Positions 33,049 through 45,689 of a stretch of 64,000 nucleotides of DNA are shown here, in pieces. The stretch is from Pelobates cultripes (taxonomy: Eukaryota; Chordata; Amphibia; Anura; Pelobatidae): positions 109,971,584 to 110,035,583 of the forward strand of contig OW240912.1 in NCBI GenBank assembly GCA_933207985.1. Reading direction: 5' to 3'. Under the pieces are notes generated by a model. It did not search any database. It was given only the letters and a program-made list of their open reading frames with translations, and was not told where the DNA came from. Position numbers and translations under genes: made by a program. Each line of letters begins with the position of its first letter. Position 1 is the first letter of the stretch.

Positions 33049-36000
33049 CTTTAATGGTAAGGTATAGTAAGAAAAACTAGAATTAGTTAGGTGTCCACAT
33101 ATGGCTGTGGACAAAGCTCACTGTGGGAAGCTGCATACCCTGGGCAAGAAATAAAATGGGGAACATCCAGGGCAATCATCTTTTTTAATTCCTATTTAAT
33201 CATTTAGCTTTTTCAATACATATTTTATCCATTATATATGATCAGTATTTATTTATAGACATAACTATAGAACTTCATTTATTGCTGATCTGTCGTATCT
33301 TTGTTTGTTTTATTTGTTTTTGCATAATGGAATAATTTACAATCATAATACAGTTGTTTATAAAATTAAAGGTATATGCTATTTTGTTTTTCTAAAATGT
33401 ATTGCTCAGACTCTTCTTCCTGGAATCCCAGTTGGAATGTTAAATGACTTTATTAAATGTTAAATGACATTATTTTCACAACTCACACCATGTGACCTGA
33501 CTATTAGCTAACCTCAATCTGTAATAATGAGTTTTCTGTGTTAAAGAAAATACGGTTCTGTAGAATCTCGTGCATAGATTGTGAGATGCAGACTAAAGTT
33601 TTAAAGCATGATCAAATATTGATAAATTCACAATAATTGTGAAATACACAGTTTCCACTGATGCATTTCATGTTACAATAACATATTAATTTATCAAATC
33701 CACGCCATATTTTTGTAGCCCGCTTTAAAGGTAGTTTTCGAGAAACTATAATGTTGATCTTGTTCTGGAGAAGACAGAGAGAGAAGCTCATTTTAACAAT
33801 GAGGCATTAATAGAAAGACTCATAGGGTCGGAAGTGGGAATCACCTCAATTACCAGAAGGTTAGTCAGGTTTGTTATATGAACCTTCTATATTCACTTAA
33901 GCAGATTATTTGTTTTCTGTAGATAAATTGTTTTCTTTGTTTACTCAGGTTACATACTGGAAACCGTATCAGAGTCATCTGCAACAGGATATTATGGTTT
34001 GATTTGTCCACTTTTCACCATTAACCTCCTGTGAATTGGTGTGATTGAAACATTCTCCGCCAATAGAATGACAATTTAAAGCAGATATTTATCTGGAACC
34101 GTTAATGTTTGGTTCTTCAGATATGTTTAATCATACATTTCTCGCTCTCTGCTGTGGAACTCATTGGGGGGAAATTATAAAACAAAATAAAATAACCTGG
34201 CTGCAAACATGATTGGATAATTTTAACATTTAGCCTAAATGTTTTATTCTAGCCCTAAATTAATAATGGAGTGAATAAGCCCCATTATGATTCAGTCATT
34301 CTGGGAACTCACCTTATATAATATATCGGTTGTCAAACGTTTAAGAAATTTGTGAAAAGGGCAGCTGAATGCTGGGAAATATTTTTTTTTTTCTATTTTC
34401 AGTTCAGCGTGAAGATGGGAATTGTGTGTACAAATAGTTGGACAGATTATTTAAGAAATGTAAACATATTTTTTTAAACTTCCTCATTAATCTAAAGTGT
34501 TTTTTTTTTTTTAGGTGACACTACTTCTTTAAACAAACTGGCAACTTTGCACGTAAAATGCAAATGTTAATGCTAACGTGACCCTGCCATCAATAGCAAA
34601 GGGTAAGGGTAAGTTCCCTTTTATTAGTTTTTATGTATTTTTATTCACCTTTGATTTTATAGAAATAAATAATGGATTTTAGCACTATTTTGTAGTCTGT
34701 CCTATTCCAGGTTCCTGATTTGGGAGTGTCACCCCATAAATTGACACCAGGCATTTACACCTGAGAGCCAAGGCTTTATAAAGTGATTTTAGTCTATTAT
34801 AGACACAGACATACTGCACCATAATCTCCTATGTTTTGATTGCCTTGAGATCCAGTTTATACAAGAAGGTGGGGTGCTACCTACAAAAGTACAGCTGCGT
34901 TATTATAGAACCTTATCCTCAGGCTCTGAAGATTGTGCGTGTGTCTACTTTTCTTTATTTTGCGTCTAGTAATTTGTAAATACTATCTGCACTAGATTTG
35001 TTCTATATTTTTCTCTTTTTCATATTACCCCACATTGAGATTTATATAACCATACAGAGGGGTAAGCTATTATCTGCTTGTCTACTATTCAGCGCTCTAC
35101 CCACTGATTATAGGGTTTATCCTGTTAATCATTTTTTTTCTACAAGTATTTTCCATCTACTTCGTTTTTGTTTGATATTATTATCTCTAAACAGAATTGT
35201 TTATGACCAGTTTTTTGATAGGGAGTCATTATACCTTGATAAAAGTAAAGGGAATATTTGATTGACAGTATTAAACTTTAAGATCCCTTTAAGCAAAGGA
35301 ATTTGTATTTTTTTTTCAGTATAAAAGCCAAACATTTGATGAATATTTATTAAGTTTGGACTTGTTTAAAACAAATTGCTGCCAATATATCTAGCATTAC
35401 ACAAAAATTCTTAGATAAAGTGCTGGTTTCGCCACTCTTATCAAACATTTTTCACTGCTCAATGTGCTTTAAGAAATACTCTGCATTTTCTTGGTGCCGA
35501 ATAGCTGAATTTTTGCCAAAAACCAAAACATGAAAAAATAACACCCAATCTAGACTAAAATAGCTAATCTGTGGCTTTAACTGAGTTTGAGAATTTTATC
35601 ATCTAGTTTTGCTTTATTTTTTATTCTAACTTTAACAAATTATCCAACACTGGATTGTAGCGAACTGGAATCTGAATGAAAAAACATATTATAAAATAGT
35701 TATTGTAAAAAGTCTCCATCTCGGGAATAGTAATATTATGTCCTTTTTAGCCTTAATTTTGCTTTCTGATTTGGATTCACTAAACATAATGGTTTGGTGA
35801 ATAATGTAAATTCCTCTGTTTAGAAATGCATGTGTGCATACAGAATATCAGTGTAACCAAAAATGCATGGTTAACTTTCACCTCCATGGAACTTCAGAGG
35901 AGATGAAGAGTCATATTTTCCAGAGAAAAACATTTTTACTTCCTTAAATGTCAGTTGAGGAAAAGTATGCTAATTTTTCTTTTTTGTCATGAAAATTGAA

Positions 36001-38775
36001 CATTTAAGGGAACATTCCTCTTCATGTCTATTTCTAAAAAGAGGAAATTGCTTTAAGAAAAAAAAAAGAAGATAAATGAATATTAACAAATATTAATGCT
36101 TTCAAATAAAACCAAATGTCTTAACATAGTCTTCCTAATTTTATATTACAATAATGAGCTAGCAGACTCTTTTAGACTCTTAAAGAACATCTGCCAATGA
36201 AACATTAAAGTTACATACAAAGCACTGTAGTTGTGGTATCAGAGGTGCCCTGCTCCCCTCCCCATTGTAACTTGTCAAAACATTTTTAACTTATCCTATC
36301 CTATCGTCTGTCTGACCATATTTCTTCAGGGACACTCTGTATCTCCAATGGCATATCATTTCCTCCTGTAAAAAACTGGGCAACAGGAGAAAGAGAATAT
36401 GCCATTCTAGTGATCCAGCGTGTTGATGAAGAAGACTGCGCAGACATAAGACCTATAATATTTTGTTAGTTGTTTTTTTTTTGTTGTTATCATAGCTACA
36501 CAGATCTGGTAATGGACCAGTTGTTTGGAATTCCCTTTAAATGCAGAGCATCTCCTGTTCAGCCATCAGGGTTGAGACCAAGATAACATAAGATATGTTT
36601 GTTTATTTTTACCGTTTTAAGTTTAGTTTCAAATACATTTTGTAATGCATATTTGCATTATTACACTATTGTGCCTATATTTTATTTCTTGACATTGTCT
36701 ATTAAGAGAATATTTGATCTGGGGACACATTCTGCCTTAGTATGGAGAGATGGTGATATACTCTTCTTTATGAGTGAATTTTTTTTTGGATTATCCATGC
36801 CATTCTATACTTTGTATTGTCCTATTTTACGTTTTTGTTTTTTTTGTCCCCTATTGACATTAGAGGTGTTCTACAGTACGCTCCTGCTGTGATTTATAGT
36901 ATAGGGCAGGAGTCTCATTCATGACTGTGGTATGCAGTCTTTTTAAAACACATATACTGGATAACTGCATACTGGTATCAGAACCTTGGTGTAGCAATAT
37001 GAGGGGTGAGAAAGACAGTGTTGAACAAGACTGGGCTCACCCTGTGATAACATTTATATCTATTGGTCTACCGTCTAACACAAGACATGAGGCTTCCGTC
37101 ACAGAGATATATTTCCCTGTTACCACATGCTATATTACAAACATTATTTTATATGAAACCATAACTCAAAACTTACACAGCGACGAGAGTGGACAGACAG
37201 AGAAAGAAAACAATTTGTTTTTTCAAAGGTCACAAATCCACTGCAACTGTCACCATCCACTCCACTAATTGACTGATCTCTTTATCTTTTCATCCCTTAA
37301 GATGAATAGAAGGAATTGATGATACCCCTGTTCTGCCACCGTTACATTGCCCTTACCCTACACTGCATGGATAAAAACATTGATGAGAAATGAAAAATCT
37401 TTCATTCTTGCGGAAACATGCTACAATATATACATTCATTCAATACGTTCTAAAGAGTAATTTAAACGATACTTTAAGAGTCCAAAAAGAAAAATAATTT
37501 GTAATATGTATGTGCCAGCTGCTGTTTTAAGCACATTCTGGTCAAGATTTTCAGCATAGATTAAATCTGCATACACTATAATTGGATAATTGTTTCCCTT
37601 TGTGGCGAACAGGGAGAGCAGGGCTGAAATCCAAGGGCTCTCTTCTCCGATTACTCTTTATAAAATTCTCTTCCATAAACCACAGGGCATGTTGTTGCTA
37701 TTATAGAATAGTTCTTAAGTGGTTATAAAACCAAGCCCTTTACATGTTAATTTGTCATGGTCAGAGGTTCTACACCAATGTAGAAAAAATAGTAGATGCT
37801 TTGCGGGAAGAGTGATATTTCAAGTGAATAGCTGTTTTAACCATTGTTAAAGCAGGAATGTCATATTTGAGATTAGCTAATATTTGAAACCAGCAAGGTT
37901 CATATAATAATAATAGACCCACTTCATGTACTTGTTCCCAACAACCACCTCTGCCTTTTCTTTCTAAACAATCTCCATAATGATTAGTATTATTTGCATG
38001 ATGGTTGTGTAATTATTAAGTGAAATATCTAGCATGTCAATGTTTTGAAAAAGTTTAGCAACTGGTAGAAACCAAATAGAAATAGGCATAGTGCAATAAT
38101 TAAAAATGTTGCTTGTATTTTTCTATTTTTGTGTTTAATGTATGAAGAAAGTATATGTTTTAGGAAACCTTCTTGAAAAAGGAGTGTATTTCACTTAGTT
38201 TTGTATAGTTTTTCAGTCTTTTGAAACTGGAAGAACACTCCTGGCACTATACCTACTACATTACATTGAAGCCCCTTGTGATGTTCAGCAATTCAATGTC
38301 AAGCCATTATTAAATGCATAGCTTGAAGGTCACCATCTTTCCTACTTCTTAGGATGATTTGTCCTCATTAGCCTGAGCACTGACAGGCAACAATGAGTCA
38401 ACCATTGCAGGTTCAAATTGGTATGGGTAAGGTGAGTGCAATCTCAGCCTTATAATCACATAAACCAAAATTACATAAAATAATATGGAAAACCTCAGTT
38501 GCTTAGCATGTCCTGCAGGATTCATATACACAGGGCTGAAATAACAGGATAATGGAGCTTTTTTAGTTCTCTTTACGTGCTTAGGACGGAGGCAGGGGAA
38601 CAAATGGCTGACTATACACGCTTTTGCTGCTAAACTCACTACATCCAACTTATTGTGTGTGGAAAAGTGAGTGCTGGGGGACACCATTGACTTTCTTTAG
38701 AACGTGTAGAGAGCGCGTCATTAGATGAGTTTGCGCCAAGCTCAGGGCGCTGATACAGTGCTATCTGCATAGTTC
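33049..38775. other. Long AT-rich non-coding stretch
   Basis: 5.7 kb with no recognised gene. Possible worn TTAA-type pieces: 36204-36541 (ATTAAAGTTACATACAAAGC ... GAATTCCCTTTAA) and 38230-38290 (GAACACTCCTGGCACTATAC). Frames at 34998-35261, 36599-36892, 36921-37268 and 38349-38687 are open but lack known domains and look like chance openings or unclassified transposon remains. Confidence 0.45.
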
Positions 38776-38940
38776 ACCCTTAGCTGGATGACCTTTGTAA
38801 TTGGCAGCTAGCCTGGGATGCATTCACACCAGGGTGACCTTTCAATTCTTCAGGCAGACCCGCCCCCTTTCCAGGCAAGTCCGCCCCTGTGAAAATCACA
38901 GTGAGAAGACCCTGCACGTCCATAGGAAAGCATTGAGAAA
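38776..38940. repeat. TTAA-family interior pieces
   Basis: 38800-38875 resembles the reverse complement of the repeat at 8094-8300 (GATGCATTCACACCAGGGTG). 38888-38937 holds the TGAAAATCACAGTGAGAAG and CCATAGGAAAGCATTG modules seen at 32140-32170 and 22600-22650. Terminal TTAA is not evident. Confidence 0.5.
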
Positions 38941-39192
38941 TTGTGGCCAGTCTAAGGCACATCTGTATAATAATCATGCTGTCTAATCAGCATATTGATA
39001 TGCCACACCTGTGAGGTGGATGGATTATCTCCACAAAGGAGAAGTGCTCACTAACACAGATTTAGACAGATTTGTGAACAATATTTGAGAGAAATAGGCC
39101 TTTTGTATACATAGAAAATGTCTTAGATCTTTGAGTTCGGCTCATGAAAAATGGGGGCAAAAACAAAAGTGTTGCATTTATAATTATGTTCA

Positions 39193-39197
<5 letters not shown>
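38941..39197 (+). repeat. Conserved interspersed repeat ending in a TA microsatellite
   Basis: It starts TTGTGGCCAGTCTAAGGCAC, includes AATCATGCTGTCTAATCAGC, CACACCTGTGAGGTGG, GGAGAAGTGCTCACTAACAC and GATCTTTGAGTTCGGCTCAT, and ends TTATGTTCAGTGTGTG before (AT)n. I recall this sequence as a common repeat in teleost fish as well as frogs. The simple-repeat tail suggests a non-LTR element 3' end or a SINE. The family name is not known to me with certainty. Confidence 0.5.
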
Positions 39198-39242
<45 letters not shown>

Positions 39243-39361
39243 ATATATATATATGTATATATATATGTGTGTATATATATATATATGTATATATATATAT
39301 GTGTGTATATATATATATGTATATATATATGTATATATATATGTATATATATATATATATA
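39198..39361. repeat. (AT)n / TATGTGTG microsatellite
   Basis: A long (TA)n tract with periodic TATGTGTG and ATATGTAT variants. All frames through it are IYIYIY-type artefacts. Confidence 0.93.
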
Positions 39362-40557
39362 AATGTCTGGTATTTTTTAGCTGCAAACATCTCTCAACTG
39401 TCTTCCAACAACAGAGGGATAGTAGGTTTGTTACCTACTTGGTGAACAGCAAATTCACATACAAGGAATCCTACAACTTTGTGCAGTGCAAATGTATAAC
39501 AATAAAAATAATGAACGATATTTAAACATAGGTAAAAAGATGGATACAAAGTTACATGCAAATACATACAAAGGAAAAATCTTGTGCAAGACGTATCTTA
39601 AAAACAAACAAAAACAACAAAAATAGTGTCATATTGTTTTAATACAATAAAGTGAACTAATGTGCTGAAGGAACACTCACATTTGATAGAGTTATAAGAG
39701 CACTGCTGTTATAAACATGAACAGTATAATCCCCATCTGTGGATATCATGCAGTCTCAGAACCAGGTAAGGATCACCAATATGTATAAAAACAAACAGAA
39801 ACAAGGAAGACCAATAGTGCAATATGTTCGCAAACCATAGAAGGTATATAGGTAGTATCCTAATTACAGGAACTACAGCAATGACCTGCTCTAGTAATGT
39901 GGATCTTAGGTGGAATGATTCACATCTGAGCATGTGCTGGATATCCAAAAAGCCACACAGATTAAAAAATATATATAAAATTCTAGGGACTGTAATAAAT
40001 TTTTAAAAAGTACTTAATTTAAAACAAATGTGTATACAATAAAGAGTGTGAAAACCTAAAATACAGAAAATGTACCAGTCCACACGGGAACAAAAAGTTC
40101 TCACTTGATGCGTTTCGCCAAAGCCTTTTCAAAAGTAAAATTTCTGTGAAATATCTGTTGAGTAAAATGGCAACCACTGTGGTCATAAAGATTGTTTGGC
40201 CCTTGACCCCTCATAATAAAGTATTTAAGGTAGTCCAATTTTAAGTCTCCCTTGCATTTAAAATATTAATATAGTGTGGAAAAAGGTAACCATTAATAAA
40301 ATTAAATACAATTAAGAACTATTGCCATACATTTCCATGTTGAACTGTGAAGTAAATTGTCTATTTGTCTCAATTGCACAATATGCTCTTCACACTCATT
40401 TCAGCCATTTTGTCCTCTTACTTCTTATTTACGTAATTGTGAGTGTAGGATACTTATAGCTTTCAGATCTTCCACTATACCTTTGGGTAAAATGCTGAGA
40501 ACACCATTTACAACTGATCAAAGGACTTATATTTAAGGTAATTATTAGGGGAAATGA
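39362..40557. other. AT-rich DNA, probable unclassified retroelement remains
   Basis: It contains TCACTTGATGCGTTTCGCC near 40107, a motif I associate with frog transposable-element ends but cannot assign. No gene is recognised. Confidence 0.4.
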
Positions 40558-40951
40558 CCTTACCACCGCACGAGAGAGTTGGTTGTAAGTGAGAGTAGTC
40601 ATAAAACAGGTAGGTCGCAAAACGAGGACCACCTGTAATGTAAGATTTACTTTGTTTTCACGTTTTGTTTGCTTCACAAGATGAAACCAGCTAAGAAACC
40701 AGAGCAGGGAATCCGAACGCACCAGAGCAGGGAATCCCTCTAATCTATGCTCGGGGAAATTTTAGTTAGAGGGATTCCCTGCTCTGGTGCGTTCGGATTC
40801 CCTGCTCTGGTTTCTTAGCTGGTTTCATCTTGTGAAGCAAACAAAACGTGAAAACAAAGTAAATCTTACATTACAGGTGGTCCTCGTTTTGCGACCTACC
40901 TGTTTTATGACTACTCTCACTTACAACCAACTCTCTTGTGCGGTGGTAAGG
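40558..40951. repeat. Near-perfect ~390-bp palindrome
   Basis: The left arm (40558-40743) and right arm (40767-40951) are reverse complements over about 185 bp. I could find one mismatch by eye (GCACGAGAGAGTT against AACTCTCTTGTGC). The spacer is about 23 bp. Each arm holds ACAGGTGGTCCTCGTTTTGC and two GAGCAGGGAATCC motifs. The two frames through it translate to the same peptide on opposite strands because of the symmetry, not because of a gene. It is probably part of a foldback transposable element. Confidence 0.88.
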
Positions 40952-41345
40952 GCGAGCCGTCGTGGGAATTGTTCGGGAACATTTCCCTGAACATATATGA
41001 ATGCAACAGAGCAGGGAATCCCTCTAATCTATGTTTGGGGAAATTTTCCTGAGCATAGATTAGAGGGATTCCCTGCTCTTGTGCGTTCGTCTATGTTTGG
41101 GTAAATGTCCCTGAACACAGACATGCACACCAGAGCAGGGAATCCCTCTAATCTATGCTCGGGGAAATTTCCCGAACATAGGTCAGAGGGATTCCCTGCT
41201 CTGGTGCGTTCGTCTATGTTTTTCCCGAACATAAACAAGCTCACCAGAGCAGGGAATCCCTTAACCCCTCACTTACCGACCAATTCGTTCTACGACCGGG
41301 TCGTAGGAGCTGAACCCGTTCAATAAGTGAGGAGTACCTGTACAC
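40952..41345. repeat. Alternating-orientation array of AGAGCAGGGAATCCCTCTAA units
   Basis: Five copies of the AGAGCAGGGAATCC motif at about 41010, 41068, 41130, 41187 and 41245 alternate in strand. They are separated by CTATGTTTGGGGAAAT and CCCGAACATA linkers. With the four copies in the palindrome that makes nine. The right end (CCCCTCACTTACCGACC ... AAGTGAGGAGTACCTGTA) resembles the TACAGGTGGTCCTCG end inside the palindrome and may be the terminus of the whole element. Confidence 0.75.
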
Positions 41346-42059
41346 ATTTATTAATAGAGATAATAAATTTCATTGCAAGTCAGGACAATATTTCTGACCC
41401 TTTAGACTTCAGAATTATTTCAGTTTGCTGCAGGCAGGCCAGATAATGTGTGGACCAGAAACGTGAGTTATATGGTTTTGTTTACCCATGTCAGACTATA
41501 AATATGTTTGAAAAAAGACAGATGTTGATCTCACATTAATATAGCTTAGGTCACGCATAGGACATGTCCAAACTATCATCTTTTCTTAATTGGGTTAGAT
41601 GCAATACACATTATTTTTTGTGGAATTTGAAAATATTTTCCATATAATATGTGTTATAGCTCACCAGTTTTGGAAAGTAGGTTTTGTAAAGTAAATTGTT
41701 TTGATATCACACTTTTTCAACCTCTGTTGCAATGAGTTTCCTGTCCATTGTCTTGTTACTAAATGGGAAACGTCACGGGAGTTTAATATTATATTTACAT
41801 GTCCCTGTATTTAACTAATATGTATTTGTGAGGTGAGAATATTACTATTAAATTCCCCAGTTCTTTATCCTGTAACTGGGTGCCTCCATATTGGTTTCCA
41901 GTCAGTCATTGTTGGAAGCCTTTGTATGGGACAGTGGACATACAGAAATCATGCAGAGAAGAGGAGAAATAAACCATGTTTCTATTTCTCCTGTTTATTT
42001 GCAAGATTTTCCTGGCTTTACCTTGTCTGAACTGGATAGTGCTGTCATTTGCTAAATCC
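41346..42059. other. Non-coding DNA
   Basis: AT-rich; no gene or repeat recognised. The frame at 41833-42030 has no known domain. Confidence 0.5.
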
Positions 42060-42340
42060 ATAAAGGGTTAGTCCAACTCTCTTTTAAATATCAAATGTTG
42101 AAGCTGACTACAACTCTCATGGGCACGCTGTGCGTGCTGATGACAGATGGCATTTTTGCACAGAATGAACATTAGGCAGGCTGGAACCTAAGTATGCCAG
42201 AGGTGTAACTAGCCCAACCATTCATTTGTATGTGCAGCGTTTTAAGAAGAAACGCAGCACACACAGATTCTTTCCTCTATAACCACTTCTAAAAGTAGAA
42301 GTTGTCATGAAGGCTTGAGTACCCCTTCAAAAAATGAGCA
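42060..42340. repeat. TTAA-type element fragment, inverted relative to 5641-6056
   Basis: The right side ends CTTCTAAAAGTAGAAG, then GAGTACCCCTTCAA. This is the reverse complement of the terminus at 5641 (TTAAAGGGTTACTGC). The interior has GAAACGCAGCACACACAG. Confidence 0.5.
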
Positions 42341-42599
42341 GCTCATGAAAATATAGGTTAACGCAATGTTTTATTTTTTTTTGTGTTGTAAAAATTTTAA
42401 TCTTTATGCTAATACAATTATGGCTAACTTCAGCGAAACATGCATAGCCAACCTATATTTTCTATAATTAGGAATCAGTGACATACTGATAGGGAGGCAG
42501 GGGGGTGGTCCGTCCCAGGCGCCACTCATTATGGTTGTGCCATCCACCCTAAAAATAAAATTAAATTAAAAAAAGTCCCCCCGCCCATTTTACACAGAT

Positions 42600-42870
42600 T
42601 ACATCCCTTCAGAAACACACACTGCATTATACACACACACTACACACACGCACACTCTGCATTCATTATAAACACACACACGCTGCATTATATACACACT
42701 ACACAAACACACACTGCATTCATTATATACACACACTATACAAACACATACACACACTGCATTATATACACACATTACAAAAACACACACACACACACTC
42801 TGCATTCATTATATACACACTACACAAATACATGCGGCATCCACCAGACAAATACACACAGCTGCCCTGT
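42600..42870. repeat. CACACTGCATTATATACACAC minisatellite
   Basis: Six to seven degenerate units of about 40-50 bp, each combining CTGCATT(CATT)ATA with CACACACTACACA. Confidence 0.85.
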
Positions 42871-43049
42871 CTAAACACACTGCATCCACTACACGTGGCA
42901 TGTATATTATGTGCATTTACCTTTAGAAATAGTTTATTTTTTCAAAATGGTAAATGTACAGAATATCGGCAAGTTATCGGCTATCGGCCTGAAAGTTCAC
43001 AGATTATCGGTATGGGCTCTAAAAATCAATATCGGTCAATCCCTAATAT

Positions 43050-43137
43050 GTAGAGCCATAGAGTGTGTGTGTATATTTATATATATAGAGAGAGAGCCAT
43101 ATAGTGTGTGTGTATATAGATAGCCATATAGTGTGTG

Positions 43138-43171
<34 letters not shown>

Positions 43172-43211
43172 CATATAGTGTGTGTGTATATATAGAGCCA
43201 TATAGTGTGTG

Positions 43212-43244
<33 letters not shown>

Positions 43245-43259
43245 GGAGAGAGCCATATA

Positions 43260-43355
<96 letters not shown>

Positions 43356-43530
43356 CGCCATATAGTGTGTGTGTATATATAGAGCCATATAGTGTGTGTG
43401 TATATAGAGAGCCATATAGTGTGTGTGTATATAGAGAGCCATGTAGTGTGTGTGTGTTTGTATTGCAGACAGCCATATAGTGTGTGTGTGTGTGTTTGTA
43501 TCGCAGACAGCCATATAGTGTGTGTGTGTG
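43050..43530. repeat. AGCCATATAGTGTGTGTGTA minisatellite with GA and TA tracts
   Basis: At least ten units share CATATAGTGTGTG(TG)TATATA. They are separated by variable (GA)n and (TA)n tracts, including a 40-base (GA)n at 43308-43350. Later units replace the tract with TTTGTATCGCAGACAGCC. All long frames in this region are artefacts of the repeat. Confidence 0.9.
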
Positions 43531-43847
43531 GCCAGGTAATACCTTCAAAGCAGAGAAACATCCAAGAGTTGAGACTATCCTAGAGAGCTACCGCATGGTC
43601 TGTCATGGGGTGTGTCAGCTGTCAAGCTGATGTTGGGAGAGGAACTGGAAGGCTCCACTGGCTTGAGATCTGGAGGGGTGTGCAGCAGTTACTGAGCTAC
43701 TTTTCATGCTGGCTTTTGCTTTCTTTTCTTTTGCTTTGAGGGTGGCAGCTTGTCAACCCCCCCCCCCCCTTACGTTTTTTTTGCAGCCCCCTGGAAAGTG
43801 CCGCCCAACGCAAGTCAGTTGTTTGCCTTGCTGAAAGTACATCACTG

Positions 43848-43929
43848 TGTGAATTGCTGAAGAACTGTTGTGGAAGGAGTTAGAACCCTAGACTGGAAAA
43901 AAGCTGGTTCTTTTAATCCCTTCAAACCA
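43848..43929. other. Non-coding DNA before the gap
   Basis: Short unique stretch up to the assembly gap. Confidence 0.5.
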
Positions 43930-44029
43930 NNNNNNNNNNNNNNNNNNNNNNNNNNNNNNNNNNNNNNNNNNNNNNNNNNNNNNNNNNNNNNNNNNNNNNN
44001 NNNNNNNNNNNNNNNNNNNNNNNNNNNNN
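43930..44029. other. Assembly gap (100 N)
   Basis: Exactly 100 N, the usual placeholder for a gap of unknown size. Distances across this point are not reliable. Confidence 0.99.
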
Positions 44030-45239
44030 TTTTGAAACCAGTTTATTTCAAAAGTATGAAGTTTCCCTAGGCTGGAATGAGACAATGATCTATAGCAATC
44101 ACATTGAGTCTTCTCCACCTGTTTGGTCTGTTGCCACCAGACCTTTTAAGAGGCTCTTACCCAAAGTAATCCAAAGGCTGGCCTAACATGCACATGTAGA
44201 AAACATATATATGTTTTCAATTAATACTTTTGCAATGGCTATCCTTTAATCTCCACTTTCAACCATTCTTGCTTATTAATTTGGACTAGAACAAAGAACT
44301 GACATCACCTCTACCATATTGAATTACAGTCTATAAAGAACACAATTCTTAAGAAGAAAAACTGTATTTCAGTGTTAAAGAACAGGGCGTTTTTTTTTCC
44401 CAGAATGCCTATAATCAGAGGCAATGTTTGTTCTCACTACACGTTTGGATCATTATGGATCTTTTAACTCCTTCATAACAAGAGTTGCTGTGTGTGTTGT
44501 AGTGTGTTTGGATCAGCCCATTATGGATACCAGTTGGTCTCATGGTACCCAATGGCACAGAGGTGAGGGCAGCACTCTGTCATCCTACTTCTATAACTAT
44601 TCTTAAAAGGGGGGGGGGGGGAGTTGATGAGTTGCATTTATAAGAATCAGCTGTCCATGAGTGGTCAACTGGCTTTGCATCTCTTCCTGGATATGGTTAA
44701 AGATAGTATTTGCTTAGTCTACAGAGTAACTGAGTGTTCCATGTTTGTCAGTACAACATCACATTTTAAGCTCTTGTCCTGGATCCCTGTATATGTCCAA
44801 CATTCTGAAATATACCTAGCAGGTCCACTATTAAATTACGTGACAGTCAGATTTCAAAATGCAGTATGTGGCTGTCTCACATGAAACATAAGGCAGGGCC
44901 CTCGGACCATGCATGGTCTGCTCTGCGTGGGCCAGCCAGGGAAGCTTTTAGTCGGTCTGGCAGGCACACATGCCACGGTGACCTGCTAACTTTATGGGTG
45001 GATCTAATCCTTTAATAGATGTGCTCACCCCCTCGTTGTTGCCCACTTTCGGCCTGCGCACTAAACTTAACTAAAATACTTCAAGCACAGTGCTAATTCT
45101 GTTCTCAATAAAGCCTATCACTAAATTCACAAAGCAGCACCATAGCTTGCCAATGTCCCTCTGTTAGATGAACAGTCCTATGCTGGAACAAATCCCTATA
45201 TATGACTGCATATGACAGTTCACCGCAATAATACTTGTA
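44030..45239. other. Non-coding DNA
   Basis: No gene recognised. A G-run at 44609-44620 and a GC-richer piece at 44893-45000 (GCAGGGCCCTCGGACC) may be repeat fragments. Frames at 44424-44606 and 44624-44884 lack known domains. Confidence 0.45.
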
Positions 45240-45689
45240 TTAAAGGGAAACTATAGTGCCAGGAAAACAATGTTGTTATTAAAAACTGCAATAATTACCT
45301 TTGCAGGGTTAACCCCTTAAGGACACAGCTTCAGAAGCTTGACTTACGCTTAATGACACAAGCAATTTTTGCATTTTCTTGCTGTTTGCGTTCAACTGCA
45401 ATTTGCATCTCTCTCATTTATTGCACCGACACATATTATATACTGTTTTTTAAAGGACAGAAAGGGCTTTAATTTGATATAACATATATATATATATATA
45501 TATAAATGCTTACTTATTATAAAAAAAAATACAGAAAAAATGCAAAAAAAATGAAAAATATTGTTTTTTTTTACAGTTTTTGCAATAATAATGTGTGCAT
45601 AATTAGTGCAGGTTAAGGAAAGTAATTAAAAATAAATTTATTTATTTGTTCTGATTTACAGAATATATAATGTGTCTGGGATTTTAAGT

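Larger units (their letters stand above)
42476..43847. mobile_element. Second hAT-like element carrying two minisatellites
   Basis: The left end CAGTGACATAC (42476) and right end GTACATCACTG (to 43847) form an 11-bp imperfect inverted repeat. G/C-rich sequence lies just inside both (GGTCCGTCCCAGGCGCC and AAGTGCCGCCCAACGC). The flanking 8 bp (TTAGGAAT and TGTGAATT) do not clearly match, so the target duplication is decayed or the boundary is slightly off. The interior is a CA-rich minisatellite (42600-42870), about 180 bp of unique sequence, a second minisatellite (43050-43530), and unique sequence. No transposase. Confidence 0.55.

Noticed and set aside
36921..37268. 115-codon plus-strand frame
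   Set aside because: No domain recognised; composition is like random sequence. A transposon remnant cannot be excluded.
38349..38687. 112-codon minus-strand frame
   Set aside because: No domain recognised; no supporting signals.
39123..39525. Overlapping Tyr/Ile-rich frames on both strands
   Set aside because: Translations of the (AT)n microsatellite.
40429..40990. Two frames encoding the same peptide (MRSDSLLWFLSW...) on opposite strands
   Set aside because: Caused by the near-perfect palindrome, not by a duplicated gene.
43036..43583. Frames of up to 172 codons with THTIWLS or YIYTHTLYG repeats
   Set aside because: Translations of the CATATAGTGTGTG minisatellite; no protein-like complexity outside the repeat.
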